From: Nomia melanderi
Lineage: Eukaryota; Arthropoda; Insecta; Hymenoptera; Halictidae
Length of the DNA: 64,000 nucleotides
Reading direction: 5' to 3'
Assembly (NCBI RefSeq): GCF_051020985.1
Contig: NC_135010.1
Location: 14,878,001-14,942,000 of the forward strand
Numbering within the stretch: the first letter of the stretch is position 1; every line of letters starts with the position of its first letter. Made by a program: the position numbers and the translations under genes. Under the pieces are notes generated by a model. It was not told the DNA's origin, made no database searches, and saw only the letters and a list, made by a program, of their open reading frames with translations. Of the stretch, positions 48,168 through 59,200 are shown in pieces.

Positions 48168-50240
48168 TTATTCACTTTCTTCCTTGGAACGCTCCCTTTC
48201 GGAGCGTCGCGATTTCTTCTTACGCCGACTCGGACTTCTGGATCGGGATTTATGCCTGCGGGATCGTGACCGCGATCGGTGCCGATGCCTGAAACGAACG
48301 GAGACGATTATCAGTTGCGGGACGTGCGTACAGATTGAATGCGGGGTGATAAAATTGCCGAGAAATAATGCGATAAGTAAACGAAAAGGGAACGATAAAT
48401 GGATTTACTGTTCAAGTAGCAATATTTTATGTACCGACATCGCCTTATTTCTTAACGCTGCACCGCTTTATTACCGGTCTTTGTGACGATACTGGGAACG
48501 AGACCTGTCGCGATCCCTCTCCTCGTCGCGCGACATCGAGTCCCTTTCTCTGTCCCGCTCGCGGATCATGGAATCTTTCTCTCTCTCGCGGTCTCGGTCC
48601 CTCTCCTTGTCTCGTTCCCTGTCCCTTCCCATGGAGTCCAGTTCTCTGTCTCGATCTCGTTCTCTTTCCCGATCTCTCTCGCGGTCCCTGGAGTCTCTGG
48701 GTGGTATCAGAGGTGGGATATTCGTGGGTGGTACCATGGTGGGTATGGTTTTCGGGCCAGTGTCCTTGTCGTCCTCTCCCTCTGTCATTGGAATAGCTAA
48801 ATTCGTCGGCTGCCAGGTCTAAAACAAATAATTTTAGGATTCGAAGTTCATCTTGCAAGGAGTATTAAAGGGTAAGAAGCATAGAGTTTCACTTACAGGA
48901 TCGTTGCCCCATTGATTGTCCTGCGTGGGTTCGTAACTTTGATAATACGGGTCCGTTTCTGGCATGTAGAAAGGAGCTGGTTCTCCAGGGTATCCAGGAG
49001 GAGGCATGTCAAACGCAGGAGGCATTCCAGCGCCTGGCGGTGGCACACTCATATCAGGGAAACCTGGTTTTCTCGAATACTCCCTCCTGTCCGCGGTCAT
49101 TACTTGTATCACATTTCCTTTGGGCGGGGATTTGTCGAGGTTTCTTCTAGAAGCTAAACCCGAACTACCAATTACATCTATCGTTCCTGCCATTTTCCTC
49201 CCTGGAGGCGGTCCAGCTCTTTTAGGTCCCATTATACCGGAATATTTACTATTATCGTTAGTGATTGCCACTTGAGGTACTCTCATACTGCCCGCACTCC
49301 CACCTCCTCCTCCTCCCGCATTCAATATTAAACCTACACCGGATTCGCTTCTCATTCTTTTCTGTCTTTCGCAGTACGCTCTCCACGTTTCCTCGTTGAA
49401 ACCGTAATTAAAATAATCTGTGATATCTGCACCAGGCTGTCTCCAAGGTTTATCCTCCAACTGATCTAAATTGAATTCGTGTGCTGGCATACCATTAATA
49501 ACTCCTATTGTTTCAAATTCATCTATACTAAATTTCCCGGGCTGTTTATTTAATTTGTCTGGTACTCCGGATGCATTCGTGAGTAATCCTCCTCTTTTAA
49601 TGTTAAGGCTACCGTACGCAGGAGTAGATTTAATATCACCAATGACAACGTGGACGTCATCGTCGGAATCTGAATCACTGGCTGCTTCTCCATCCTCTTG
49701 ACTGGATGGTTCTCTTATGCCATTTTTAGTTACTTCTGTATTGCTATCATTTTGTATATTATCGTTCGAAGGTGATTCTTCTTCTTGTGGTTCTACCTCT
49801 TCGGGTACCTGTTAAAACGGCAGTGACATTTACAATACAGCATACGGTGTTGCATAGTTTACATGCGTACGAGGTTATGTCAACCGAGAAACGACGCGAT
49901 TAAATAAGGTCAAATAAGTGCATTTCTTCTCTAAAAAATTAATATCTGCAACCAGTATAAGCAAGACTCGTGCATCTCTGAATCGAAATCCTTCCCAATC
50001 CATTTTATTATAATTAAATCCGGCAACAACAATTAGATATACAGGTTAGGGATAGCGTACCTCTGATGTTGGGTCAGGAGCTGTTTCTGTCTTTTGATCA
50101 TCCAAATTTTCCGATTTTTCTTCGGCCGTAATAGCTGTCGAATCATTTTCTTGACTCTCCGGTTGAACGGATATTGGCGTGTACTCTTTTCCATCAGTTG
50201 AGTCCCCGTATAACCACTGATCCTCATTCTCGTCCGCCAT
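48168..50240 (-). CDS. Fip1: FIP1, pre-mRNA 3' end processing factor, four exons
   Basis: Exons in transcription order: 50240-50061, 49808-48897, 48818-48475, 48288-48168 (TAA at 48170-48168); all introns are GT-AG and in frame, total 518 residues. The chosen start gives [18 protein letters not shown], the conserved N-terminus of the family; an upstream in-frame ATG at 50264 is less likely. Residues about 60-135 are acidic. The Fip1 motif lies near residues 150-197 ([20 protein letters not shown], then LDQLEDKPW and [18 protein letters not shown]). A Gly/Pro-rich middle follows, then an RD/RE-rich region (exon 3) and an RS-type basic tail (exon 4). FIP1 is a nuclear subunit of CPSF that binds U-rich RNA and recruits poly(A) polymerase. 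It is somewhat shorter than the human protein. Confidence 0.96.
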
Positions 50241-50626
50241 TTTTCCTTCTATCCAGCATGACAACTACGAAACCATCCACTCAAGTAAGTGTGTACTTCA
50301 AATGCGAGCTTATAGCGAAAAATGAGTGCGTCGAAACATTTTCAATTTAATTTCCTTTATCTCTTTCCAGGACGGAACTATGGGCCAATTCCAATTCATC
50401 GTTAATCTCAAGAACTGTAAATTTTTAATATAAAAAACGTTGTAAACGTTCAATAAAGTCCGGATATCAGCATTTGGTAAACAATAAATTTGTATAATTA
50501 TTTACACCTGCCTCTCAACGACGCTTCATCAACCATAATTCTAATTTATGGAATATAAAATTAAAAAATCACCAATAATTTTTAATAACATAATTTGAAA
50601 AACCCCCCACTTCTTTAAACAAGTTT
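50241..50626 (-). other. fip1 5' leader and promoter region
   Basis: Between the fip1 start codon and the first minisatellite. The minus strand carries the 5' UTR; no TATA box is obvious, and the start site cannot be placed. The segment becomes AT-rich beyond 50400. Confidence 0.4.
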
Positions 50627-50896
50627 GGTGGCGCCACCTATGAAAGTATTGCTCAAACTTCTAGCCAAATAGTGCCACATTCAATCCGCGAGATGGCGCA
50701 ACGAATCAATTATAAAGCCGGTGGCGCCACCTATGAAGGTATTGCTCAAACTTCTAGCCAAATAGTGCCACACTCAATCCGCGAGATGGCGCAACGAATC
50801 AATTATAAATCCGGTGGCGCCACCTATGAAAGTATTGCTCAAACTTCTAGCCAAATAGTGCCACATTCAATCCGCGAGATGGCGCAACGAATCAAG
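50627..50896. repeat. 93-bp minisatellite, 2.9 copies
   Basis: Units start GGTGGCGCCACCTATGA at 50627, 50720 and 50813, with only a few base differences between copies. Because 93 is a multiple of three, a frame stays open through it (31-residue repeated peptide), but nothing supports translation. Each unit has a GGTGGCGCCACC palindrome and an AGATGGCGC block. Confidence 0.95.
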
Positions 50897-51024
50897 AATG
50901 TCTGTCCTTCTTACCGATCGGTACCTTTCTTTGCTTACGTTAGCCACTGTCGGTAGCAGTACCAAGTAGACACCAGCCGATACTATTTAGCTAGAAGTTT
51001 CACTGACGCTGCAATAGGTGGCGC
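50631..51024. promoter_or_regulatory. Cluster of seven CTCF-like core motifs
   Basis: AGATGGCGC occurs on the plus strand at 50691, 50784 and 50877. AGGTGGCGC occurs on the minus strand at 50631-50639, 50724-50732 and 50817-50825, and once on the plus strand at 51016-51024 outside the repeat. All fit the insect and vertebrate CTCF core AGRKGGCGC. The position between fip1 and ESF1 promoters would suit an insulator. This is motif evidence only. Confidence 0.4.
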
Positions 51025-51219
51025 TACCAATCATGGATAAGATACCGGTATTTTTAAAAAGCATCTTTCCCGGTCATTATCTTAATAGCCTTTTATACAT
51101 TAGACACAACTATTCCGTTTTATGCATAAAATATTTATTATATGTACGACAATCAACTATTAATTATAATGTTCACATTATATTCTTTATAGTATTCTAT
51201 AATTTGCAAAGGATCACGT

Positions 51220-51870
51220 AATTCTGGGTGATTTACGGTTCCAGAAATGCCTCAAAAGCTCGAATGGTATCTTGCGTATTGCTCAAACCAAAAAAGCTCT
51301 CGAATCACGGGTGCTCGATGATTTACAGTTTCAGAAATGGCTCAAAAGCCAGATGGTCTCTTGTCGCGTCGCTCAAACTAAAGAGGCTCGTGGATTTTCA
51401 AGGTATTTGATGTTTTGCGGTCTTAGAAAAAACGGCTCAAAAGCTCTACAGCTCACCTATCGTGTGTGGCTCATACTAAAACAGCTCTCGCTTTTTCGAA
51501 ATTCTGGGTGATTAACGCCCAGAAATGGCTCAAAAGCTCGAGGGTCTCTTTGCCTAGTGGCTCATACTAAAAAAGCTCTCGGTTTTCGAAATTCTGGGTG
51601 ATTAACCCCCAAAATGGCTCAAAAGCTCGAGGGTCTCTTTGCCTAGTGGCTCATACTAAAAAAGCTCTCGGTTTTCGAAATTCTGGGTGATTAACGCCCA
51701 GAAAATGGCTCAAAAGCTGGAGGGTCCCTTTGCCCTAGTGGCTCATACTAAAAAAGCTCTCGGTTTTCGAAATTCTGGGTGATTAACGCACCAGAAATGG
51801 CTCAAAAGCTCGAACGGTCTCTTTGTCTAGTGGCTCATACTAAAAAAGCTCTCAGATTTCGATGTTTTGG
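51220..51870. repeat. Minisatellite of about 91 bp, seven copies
   Basis: GGCTCAAAAGC-type anchors lie at 51249, 51339, 51434, 51527, 51616, 51707 and 51799, so spacing varies from 89 to 95 bp. The last four copies are nearly identical and the first three diverged. Most units hold TTCTGGG, nine bases, then CCCAGAA, a small hairpin. No coding frame is conserved. Confidence 0.93.
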
Positions 51871-52064
51871 ATGTTTTACAGTTCCCAAAACATCTTCCCT
51901 ACATTCTGTCACTGAGCGAGTAGCATTTTATCTACAGGTGTGAATAAAACACCATGCTCTGTTTACTCTGGCCCATACTTCTTGAAACGAAGTATAGATG
52001 GCAGTAGTTTTAAATTCTTGTTAATCTTACTGTTACTCTACATGAAGGATGTGCATCAGTTAAA

Positions 52065-52070
52065 CACGTG
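52065..52070. promoter_or_regulatory. E-box CACGTG upstream of ESF1
   Basis: CACGTG lies 169 bp before the ESF1 start codon, close to the likely transcription start. Myc/Max sites of this form are common in ribosome-biogenesis gene promoters. Confidence 0.35.
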
Positions 52071-52167
52071 TGTCTGAGGAAAAGTGATTTTCCTTATTGA
52101 TATTGTGTAATTAAGTGCTGTCGATTATAAATAATACTGTAGTAGTTATTGGACAAACATATTTCAG

Positions 52168-52232
52168 GTAATTAATAAATATATTTAATTGCGTAATAGT
52201 ACAATATTTATGCTTTTATTTACATGTTCTAG
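52168..52232 (+). other. Possible 5' UTR intron of ESF1
   Basis: TTTCAG followed by GTAATT at 52168 and a pyrimidine-containing TTCTAG ending at 52232 would remove 65 nt just before the ATG at 52234. The size matches the gene's other short introns. Confidence 0.5.
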
Positions 52233-52233
52233 A

Positions 52234-55055
52234 ATGGATGCATTACTAAATGATACACGATTTGCCTTCATTGCAAAAGATCCTAAATTTAAAAGGATTC
52301 CGAAGACAGAACGGAAAGTAAAAATAGATAAAAGATTTCAGGGCATGTTTAAGGATAAAAAATTTGCTGTTCAATATACCATTGACAAGCGAGGCAGACC
52401 TATAAGTCAAACATCATCAGAGAATCTAAAGAAATATTATGACTTATCTAGCAGTGATGAAGAAGAAGAAGAAGAAGAAGAAGAAGTAGAAAAAGAAATA
52501 AATAAAACTGCTTTGGTTAAAAAGAAAGAGAAAGCTGAAAAGGAAAAATCTAAAAAGAAAAAGAATAAAAACAAAAGTCTTCAGAACCTAAAATCAAAAG
52601 ATATCAACTATGAAAAGAATGATATGAACAACAAAGATGCAGATGAGAATAGTGATTCATCGGATAATTGTTATTCAAGTAATGGAGAATTACTTAGAAT
52701 TAAGCCAAAAGAATCTGTTAAAGATTCTGAAGAATCCAAAGAATCTGAAAGTGAATCTGAATCTGAATCTAATGATGAAAGCATATCAAATGAAAATACC
52801 TTAAAAGCAGACTTGGAAGAAAGTAAAAAACAATTGTATATTAAAAAGGAGAACGAATCCAACAAACTCTCAGATAAAGTTAAAAATAAATTGAGAGATT
52901 TAAGTGTAAACTATGCTAGGGGTGAAGGAGTTTTAATGACAGATAGTTCTTCTGATGATGATGATGAAGATGATGATGATGCAGAGATTTCAGGTAACAT
53001 TATATAATATTATACGTGGTCAATACTCTTAATAGTGAATTGAATATTTTTACATGAGAGTTGATAATGTATGTTTAAATTAGATGAAGAAGAAATTGAG
53101 CATAAATGGGGTGAATTAGACAAAGAAGCTGATACAACAGATGATATTACACACAGATTAGCGGTATGTAATATGGACTGGGATAGAATACGTGCTGTAG
53201 ATTTAATGGTCTTATTCAATTCATTTCTACCAAGTGGAGGTATTATTCACTCAGTTAAGGTAAGACTAATCGATAAAAAATAAAAGTGAGTATCTGAATG
53301 AATACTTATAGAAAGTAATTACAGATTTATCCATCAGAGTTTGGTTTGCAACGTATGAAAGAAGAAGAGATTACTGGCCCAAAGGAATTAATAGAAGAGA
53401 ATAAGAAAAAAGATTTTGATGATGAAAATGAAGTATGAATCGTTCCCATAAATTTAAGTATACAAAGAATAATTTAATATTATCATTGTAAACAATACTT
53501 TTAATCTTGTAACTTTGTAGGATGAAGAAGGATCAGCATATCACATGGAAAAATTAAGGCAGTATCAATTAAATAGATTAAAGTATTATTATGCAGTTGT
53601 TGAGTTCGATTCAGCTGAAACAGCAAATAAAATTTACATGGAGTGTGATGGTACAGAATATGAATCTACAGCAACAAAGTTGGACCTCAGATTTATATCG
53701 GATGATACAGAATTTGATCAGGTATATACTATTTAGCCTTTAAGCATATTATAAATATATATATATATATATATTTATTATATGTAACCTTAAATGTTTA
53801 TTTTAAGACTCCTAAAGAAGTTTGCAATGAAATGCCACAACTTTCCAAGTATGAACCAAGGCAGTTTACTACAACAGCTTTACAGCAGGTTAAAGTAGAG
53901 TTAACATGGGATGAAACCAATCCAGAAAGGATGGAGATTGCACAGAAATTAAATTCTGGAAAACTAGATAATATTAATGAAAAAGATTTGCACGCTTATT
54001 TAGCTACCGATTCGAGTGACGAAGAAGAAGGTATACTGCTTTTTTAATTTTTTGCTTATCTGATATTTATAATAATACTTTCACTTCATACTTTTTATTA
54101 ATACAAGAAGACGTGGAAAAGAAGGAGGAAGTCCCAGAAGATCAAAAAGACTCTGATACGGAGACAAATGCTGATCCCATTGAAAAGTATAAAGCTCTGC
54201 TAAGAGAAATAGAAGAAAAGGAGGAAGCAAAGCAAAATAAAGAGGTTGAACTAGAATTCACGTGGGGGTTAGGAACCAAAGAGAAGGCAGAAAAACTAGT
54301 AAAGGAGAAAATGAAGAAAACTGAAAACCTAACGCCATTTGAACAGTACTTAGAGAAACGTAAAGAGAAAAAGAAAGCTAAAAAGCAAGAGCGAAAGAAA
54401 CGCAGAGATAAAGATGCGTCTTCAAATTCTGAAGGGCTTGATTCGGATGCTAGTGAAAGCGACGGTCAAGCTGCAAACAATAAATCATCATCGTACGGAA
54501 AGAAGAAAATGGAAAATAGTAATGTATCTTTATCGGAAGATAGTGACAATGATGAGAAGCGTAAAGCCGAATTGGAACTTCTTTTAATGGATGAAGATCA
54601 AAGCGATGGTAAACAACATTTTAATATGAAGAAAATTGAAGAAAATGCCACGATGTCGAAATCTAAACAAAAGCGACTCAGCAAAAAGAAAAATGGTCAG
54701 AATCAAGTAAAGGAGGACAATTTTGAAGTGAATGTACAAGATCCGAGATTCAATGCATTGTTCACATCGCATCATTATAATATTGATCCAGCAGATCCAC
54801 ATTATAGAAAAACTAAGGGTACCGAAGCTTTAATCAAAGAAAAACTGAAAAGGAGAGCAGATGATGATCCTATGGACGTAAGCAGAATTTATTTCACATC
54901 ACCTCGTCCATTAATAAATATCTAATTTCAAGTTTTTCCTATTCTTTCAGGAAAGTGATGCCAAGTCTCAGAAAACAAACCGGAACACGGATTTACAAGT
55001 ATTAGTTAGAACCATAAAGAGGAATGCAAAGAATATTTCACGACCAATAAAATGA
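52234..55055 (+). CDS. Esf1: ESF1, nucleolar pre-rRNA processing protein, seven coding exons
   Basis: Exons: 52234-52993, 53084-53259, 53325-53432, 53521-53721, 53808-54030, 54108-54877, 54951-55055 (TGA at 55053). Phases match at every join; the product has 780 residues, near the family length. The N-terminus holds the family block with [22 protein letters not shown] and KRGRPIS, then a run of eight glutamates and further acidic and lysine-rich low complexity. Exons 2-5 hold the conserved core ([66 protein letters not shown]). Near residues 692-722 is a NUC153 motif ([10 protein letters not shown]). ESF1 acts in the nucleolus in early 18S rRNA maturation. The acceptor of exon 6 could be 54107 or 54110 (one codon difference). 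The start is taken at the MDALL ATG directly after a splice acceptor. Confidence 0.95.
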
Positions 55056-55447
55056 CTTCCTTTGCATATAGTTTTTAAATTGAAAATAATTTTAAAATAT
55101 TTCTAATTACCAACAAATATTCTGCGATACATTTGTAAATACAAATACAAGTTTGTAAACATGAGTGGTTGAAGTTTGTTTATTTGACTGAAGTTTATAC
55201 ATAATTGTTATTTTGTCAGAACATTATAGTATGTAATGTATATAAAATATTTAGATATACATATGAAGTTTTACTTTTCTTCCGTCTTTTACTTATTAAA
55301 TGCAGAGTAAAACGAAATTAATCTCTGTGTTCGTATCTTTAAGCAAATCAAAATAATATTATGATAGGGGTGGCAGCACTGTGATTGCTTCACACTAATA
55401 GGTATCATATAGGTACATATAAAAGGATATGTAGGTGGAGAGGGAAG
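55056..55447. other. ESF1 3' UTR and short intergenic region
   Basis: AT-rich, no gene seen. An AATAAA at 55046-55051 overlaps the ESF1 stop region; an ATTAAA near 55294 is a more plausible downstream poly(A) signal. Confidence 0.4.
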
Positions 55448-55825
55448 TACTGTTCGCCTCTTCTTTCGAGTGCAGCAGGGTGTAAAGTAAAAGTGCACAC
55501 AGGCAGAGGAACTCTTCCACTGAAGATGCTCGGGCCGCCTTAGTTTTCGTCACATGGCCATTATTGGCGCGCGGCAATAACAAAGGAAAGAAGCGAGAGC
55601 GAATGCGACAGAGTGAGACGGAACTATAGAGGATTTCATTTTCTATCGTTACGTCTCACTTCATCGCATTCGATCTGGCTTTCCGTCCTTTGATATTGCC
55701 GCGCACCAATAATGACCATGCGTCGAAAGCCGAGGCGGCCCGAGCATCGTGAGTGGAAGAGTCCCCTTGCCCCTGTGCACTTTTAAACTTTACGCCCCCG
55801 TTACGCTCGGAAGAGGTGAACAGTA
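55448..55825. repeat. Long inverted repeat (183-bp arms, 13-bp loop)
   Basis: Arm 55448-55629 and arm 55643-55825 are reverse complements with scattered mismatches and small gaps. For example GATGCTCGGGCCGCC near 55525 pairs with GGCGGCCCGAGCATC near 55735, and GTGAGACGGAACTATAG pairs with CTATCGTTACGTCTCAC. No TTAA or clear target duplication was found at the ends. It is more CpG-rich than its surroundings and lies about 420 bp before the start of the giant reading frame. Confidence 0.9.
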
Positions 55826-56246
55826 AGAACTATCGTCTGGGCATCTGGATGCCTGAGCGTCGTTTAAGGAAATGACGATTCTGACAAAATGTATTTTAAA
55901 AACATCGAAAAATTAGCGAAGCTGTAGGTTAGGTTGACCACGAACGGTATTTGTTGCGAAAGAAAAGCGTTTTTGGGAAAAATCCGTGGATTCGATTCGT
56001 AGAAATCGATACAAGGCCGTGTTGGAGGGAACGTTTGGTTATGTATGCGAGTACGCAGTGAAAACAAATGAAGTTGAACTCTACATACGGAAGAGTTACG
56101 GGGTACGATGATACAATGGCAGTCGAGGAGACACAGGGTTCAAGAAGTCGAAAAGCGTAAAGTTCATGTGTGTGTCATTAGATTCAATGCTCACATAGAA
56201 ACGGCGAAGGAAAAGCGAGGCCGTGACCACAGGTTTAACGCGCCCT
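55826..56246 (+). other. Upstream region and probable 5' UTR of the giant gene
   Basis: No coding frame. An in-frame TAG at 56196-56198 closes the frame upstream of the ATG at 56247. A non-coding first exon may lie here, since CAGGTTTAAC at 56230-56239 could be a donor, but nothing decides it. Confidence 0.35.
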
Positions 56247-59200
56247 ATGCCAAACATCAAAACAATGTCTGAGAGTCCTAAGATGGGCCTGTTTGGCTCT
56301 AAAGACAAGACAAAGGAAGGAAAAACAGAAGTCAAGGACGACTCACCTGACCGTTATGCACCCTATTGTATTGATAGTGATTCTGAGACATATGACACAG
56401 AAGCACTAAGTATTATGGATATCAATGATATTATTGGTGTTCAGTCAGAACCAGTCAGTGATTCTACCTTGGAAAGCGAAATCGCTGCTCTGTCTCAGAT
56501 TATCACAGAATCTAAATCCGATGTCGGGCAGAATGTAATAGAAGACCAATCCGACATGCAACAGGAAAGTATATCCAAGAACCGAGAAGACTTTAAGAGT
56601 AAAAGCATAAACCCGATTCAGACATCTGACACACAGCAATATCTAAAGTCAACATTGGATAGTATAGAAACTTCTGATGTTGACGAAGTAAAAAGTACAA
56701 GTGATATGGAACAAACAAGTGACAAAGATTCTCAGAGTATTAAGGAGGATACTTTTATAAAGGATATGGACCTTAAAAATCAACAGGAAAGTAATGATAC
56801 TAAAGACAATTGTGAACATAGTGTATCAATAGATTCTGTAGATCTTGTTAATACTAAGAATAATGAAAATAGTGATGTATCATTTAAAGTAGATATTAAC
56901 ATTAATCAACCTAAACATAAACATATTTTACAGACTACCGCGAATAAAGGAAATGTAAACACTAATGTAAAAGTCATAGAAAATGAAACCAGTATTTGTG
57001 GAAGTTTACAACTCATTGGCGAAGCTTATAGTTCAGAGGACTCTCAAGAAATGAGAATGGATGATATTGAGTCAATGGTTACAGATTCATCATGTACTGT
57101 TAATGTGAATAATTTAATCCCTAATGAAGAAAAAAAAGAGACACATGAATCCCTTGAATCAGAAAATGCTGTAAATAATACCAGTGAAATATCTAATGTT
57201 ATAGATTTAGGTGAGACATGTACAGACAAGGATATTCCTATTGAGAATATAGAAAATAATACAAATGTTGTAGAAGTGGATCTATCTAACTGTTTTACAC
57301 AATCTTCTCATTCAGAGGAAGTATCCAACATTTCAGACAAAATAGAAATTCATACTGACTGTACAGTAGATAAACCTAAAGATATTGTTTTAGAATGTGA
57401 AACAGAAGAAACAGCAATAGATGCTATGGAAGTTGATGAAATTAAAGAAGAAGCATTGGAAGAAAGAAAGATAATTGATGAAAATGTTAAAGAAGAAGAT
57501 GCAATTGTAGAATGCACCGAAATGGAAATAAAACAAAGCACAGAATCTAATCAGGATCTGGATTGCTTGGCAATGGAAAAACTTAAAACAGAAGCAATAA
57601 CAGACAATATAGAAATTCAAGAAAGTGAAGAATCCATGGATGTAGAAGAAAAAGAGGGTAAAAGTGAGGAATGCATGGATTTAGAAGAAAAAAGGGACAA
57701 GAATGAAGAACTTGTAGTAAATAAAACTGAAGTAAATCAAGAAGAGGATGAGGATACAAATGTGTTAGCTTCTGGTACTACCAGTAATGAAAATTTTACA
57801 ATATTAAGTTCAACAGAGTGTGACAAAATAAATATGGGTATTGCAGAAACTACTCAAAGGGATGATAAAGAAAAAATAGAACTTGCACAATTTAAATCAG
57901 AAAATATAATAAACCCTAATACAATTGAATCTTCTAATATACCTTGTATCAATGATAATACAGAGGTAATGGAAAATAAGACTGATGCTGCACAAGTACT
58001 AGAGGAAACAGATAAAATAAATAGTGAAGAATTAAGTACTATGGAAGAAATAAATACTAAGAAACTGGAAACTACTACAGAAGGAATTGAAGTTAAGCAA
58101 TTGGAAAATGCAGAAGAAATGAATATTGAAAACTTGGAAGATACTAAAGAAACAAATATTGAAGAATTGGAAGCTACAAATGATACAAATACCGGAAAAA
58201 TGAAAACTACAGAAGAAATAATTATTGAGAAGTTGGAAACAATAGAAAAAATGGATATTAAACAAGGGGGAATTGCAGAAGAAATGAATATTGAAAAAAT
58301 AGAAATTGCAGAAGAAACAATTATGGAGAAACAGGAAATTGCAGAAGAAATAAGTACTGAGAAACAGGAAACTGCAGAAGAAATAAGTACTAAGAAACAG
58401 GAAACTGCAGAAGAAATAAGTACTGAGAAACAGGAAACTGCAGAAGAAATAAGTACTGAGAAACAGGAAACTGCAGAAGAAATGAATACTGAGAAACAGG
58501 AATCTGCAGAAGAAATGAATACTGAGAAACAGGAATCTGCAGAAGAAATGAATACTGAGAAACAGGAATCTGCAGAAGAAATAAATACTGAGGAACAGGA
58601 AACTGCAGAAGAAATAAGTATTGAGAAACTAGAAACTACAGAAGAAATAAATATGGAGAATGTAAAAACTACAGAAGAAATAAATATGGAGAATGTAAAA
58701 ACTACAAAAGAAATAAATATGGAGAATGTAAAAACTACAGAAGAAATAAATATGAAGAATGTAGAAACTACAGAAGAAATAAATATGGAGAAACTGGAGA
58801 ATACAGAAGAAATAAATATGGAGAAACTGGAGAATTCAGAAGAAATAAATATGGAAAAACTGAAGAATTCAGAAGAAGTAAATATGGAAAAACTGGAGAA
58901 TTCAGAAGAAATAAACATGGAGAAACTGGAGAATTCAGAAGAAATAAACATGGAGAAACTGGAGAATTCAGAAGAAATAAACATGGAGAAACTGGAGACT
59001 ACAGAAGAAATAGATATTAAAAAATTGGGAACTACAGAAGAAATGGATATTAAGCAATTAGAAATTACAGATAAAGAGGATACTAACCAATTGGAAACTA
59101 CAAAGGAAATAAATATTGAAAAGTTTAAAATTGAAGAAGAAATGGATGTTGAAAACTCAGAAACTACAGAGAAAATAAATAGTGAAAAATCGGAAACTGT

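Noticed and set aside
50672..50956. 94-codon plus frame made of a 31-residue repeat
   Set aside because: Arises because the minisatellite unit is 93 bp; differences between units do not look codon-constrained and there is no good start.
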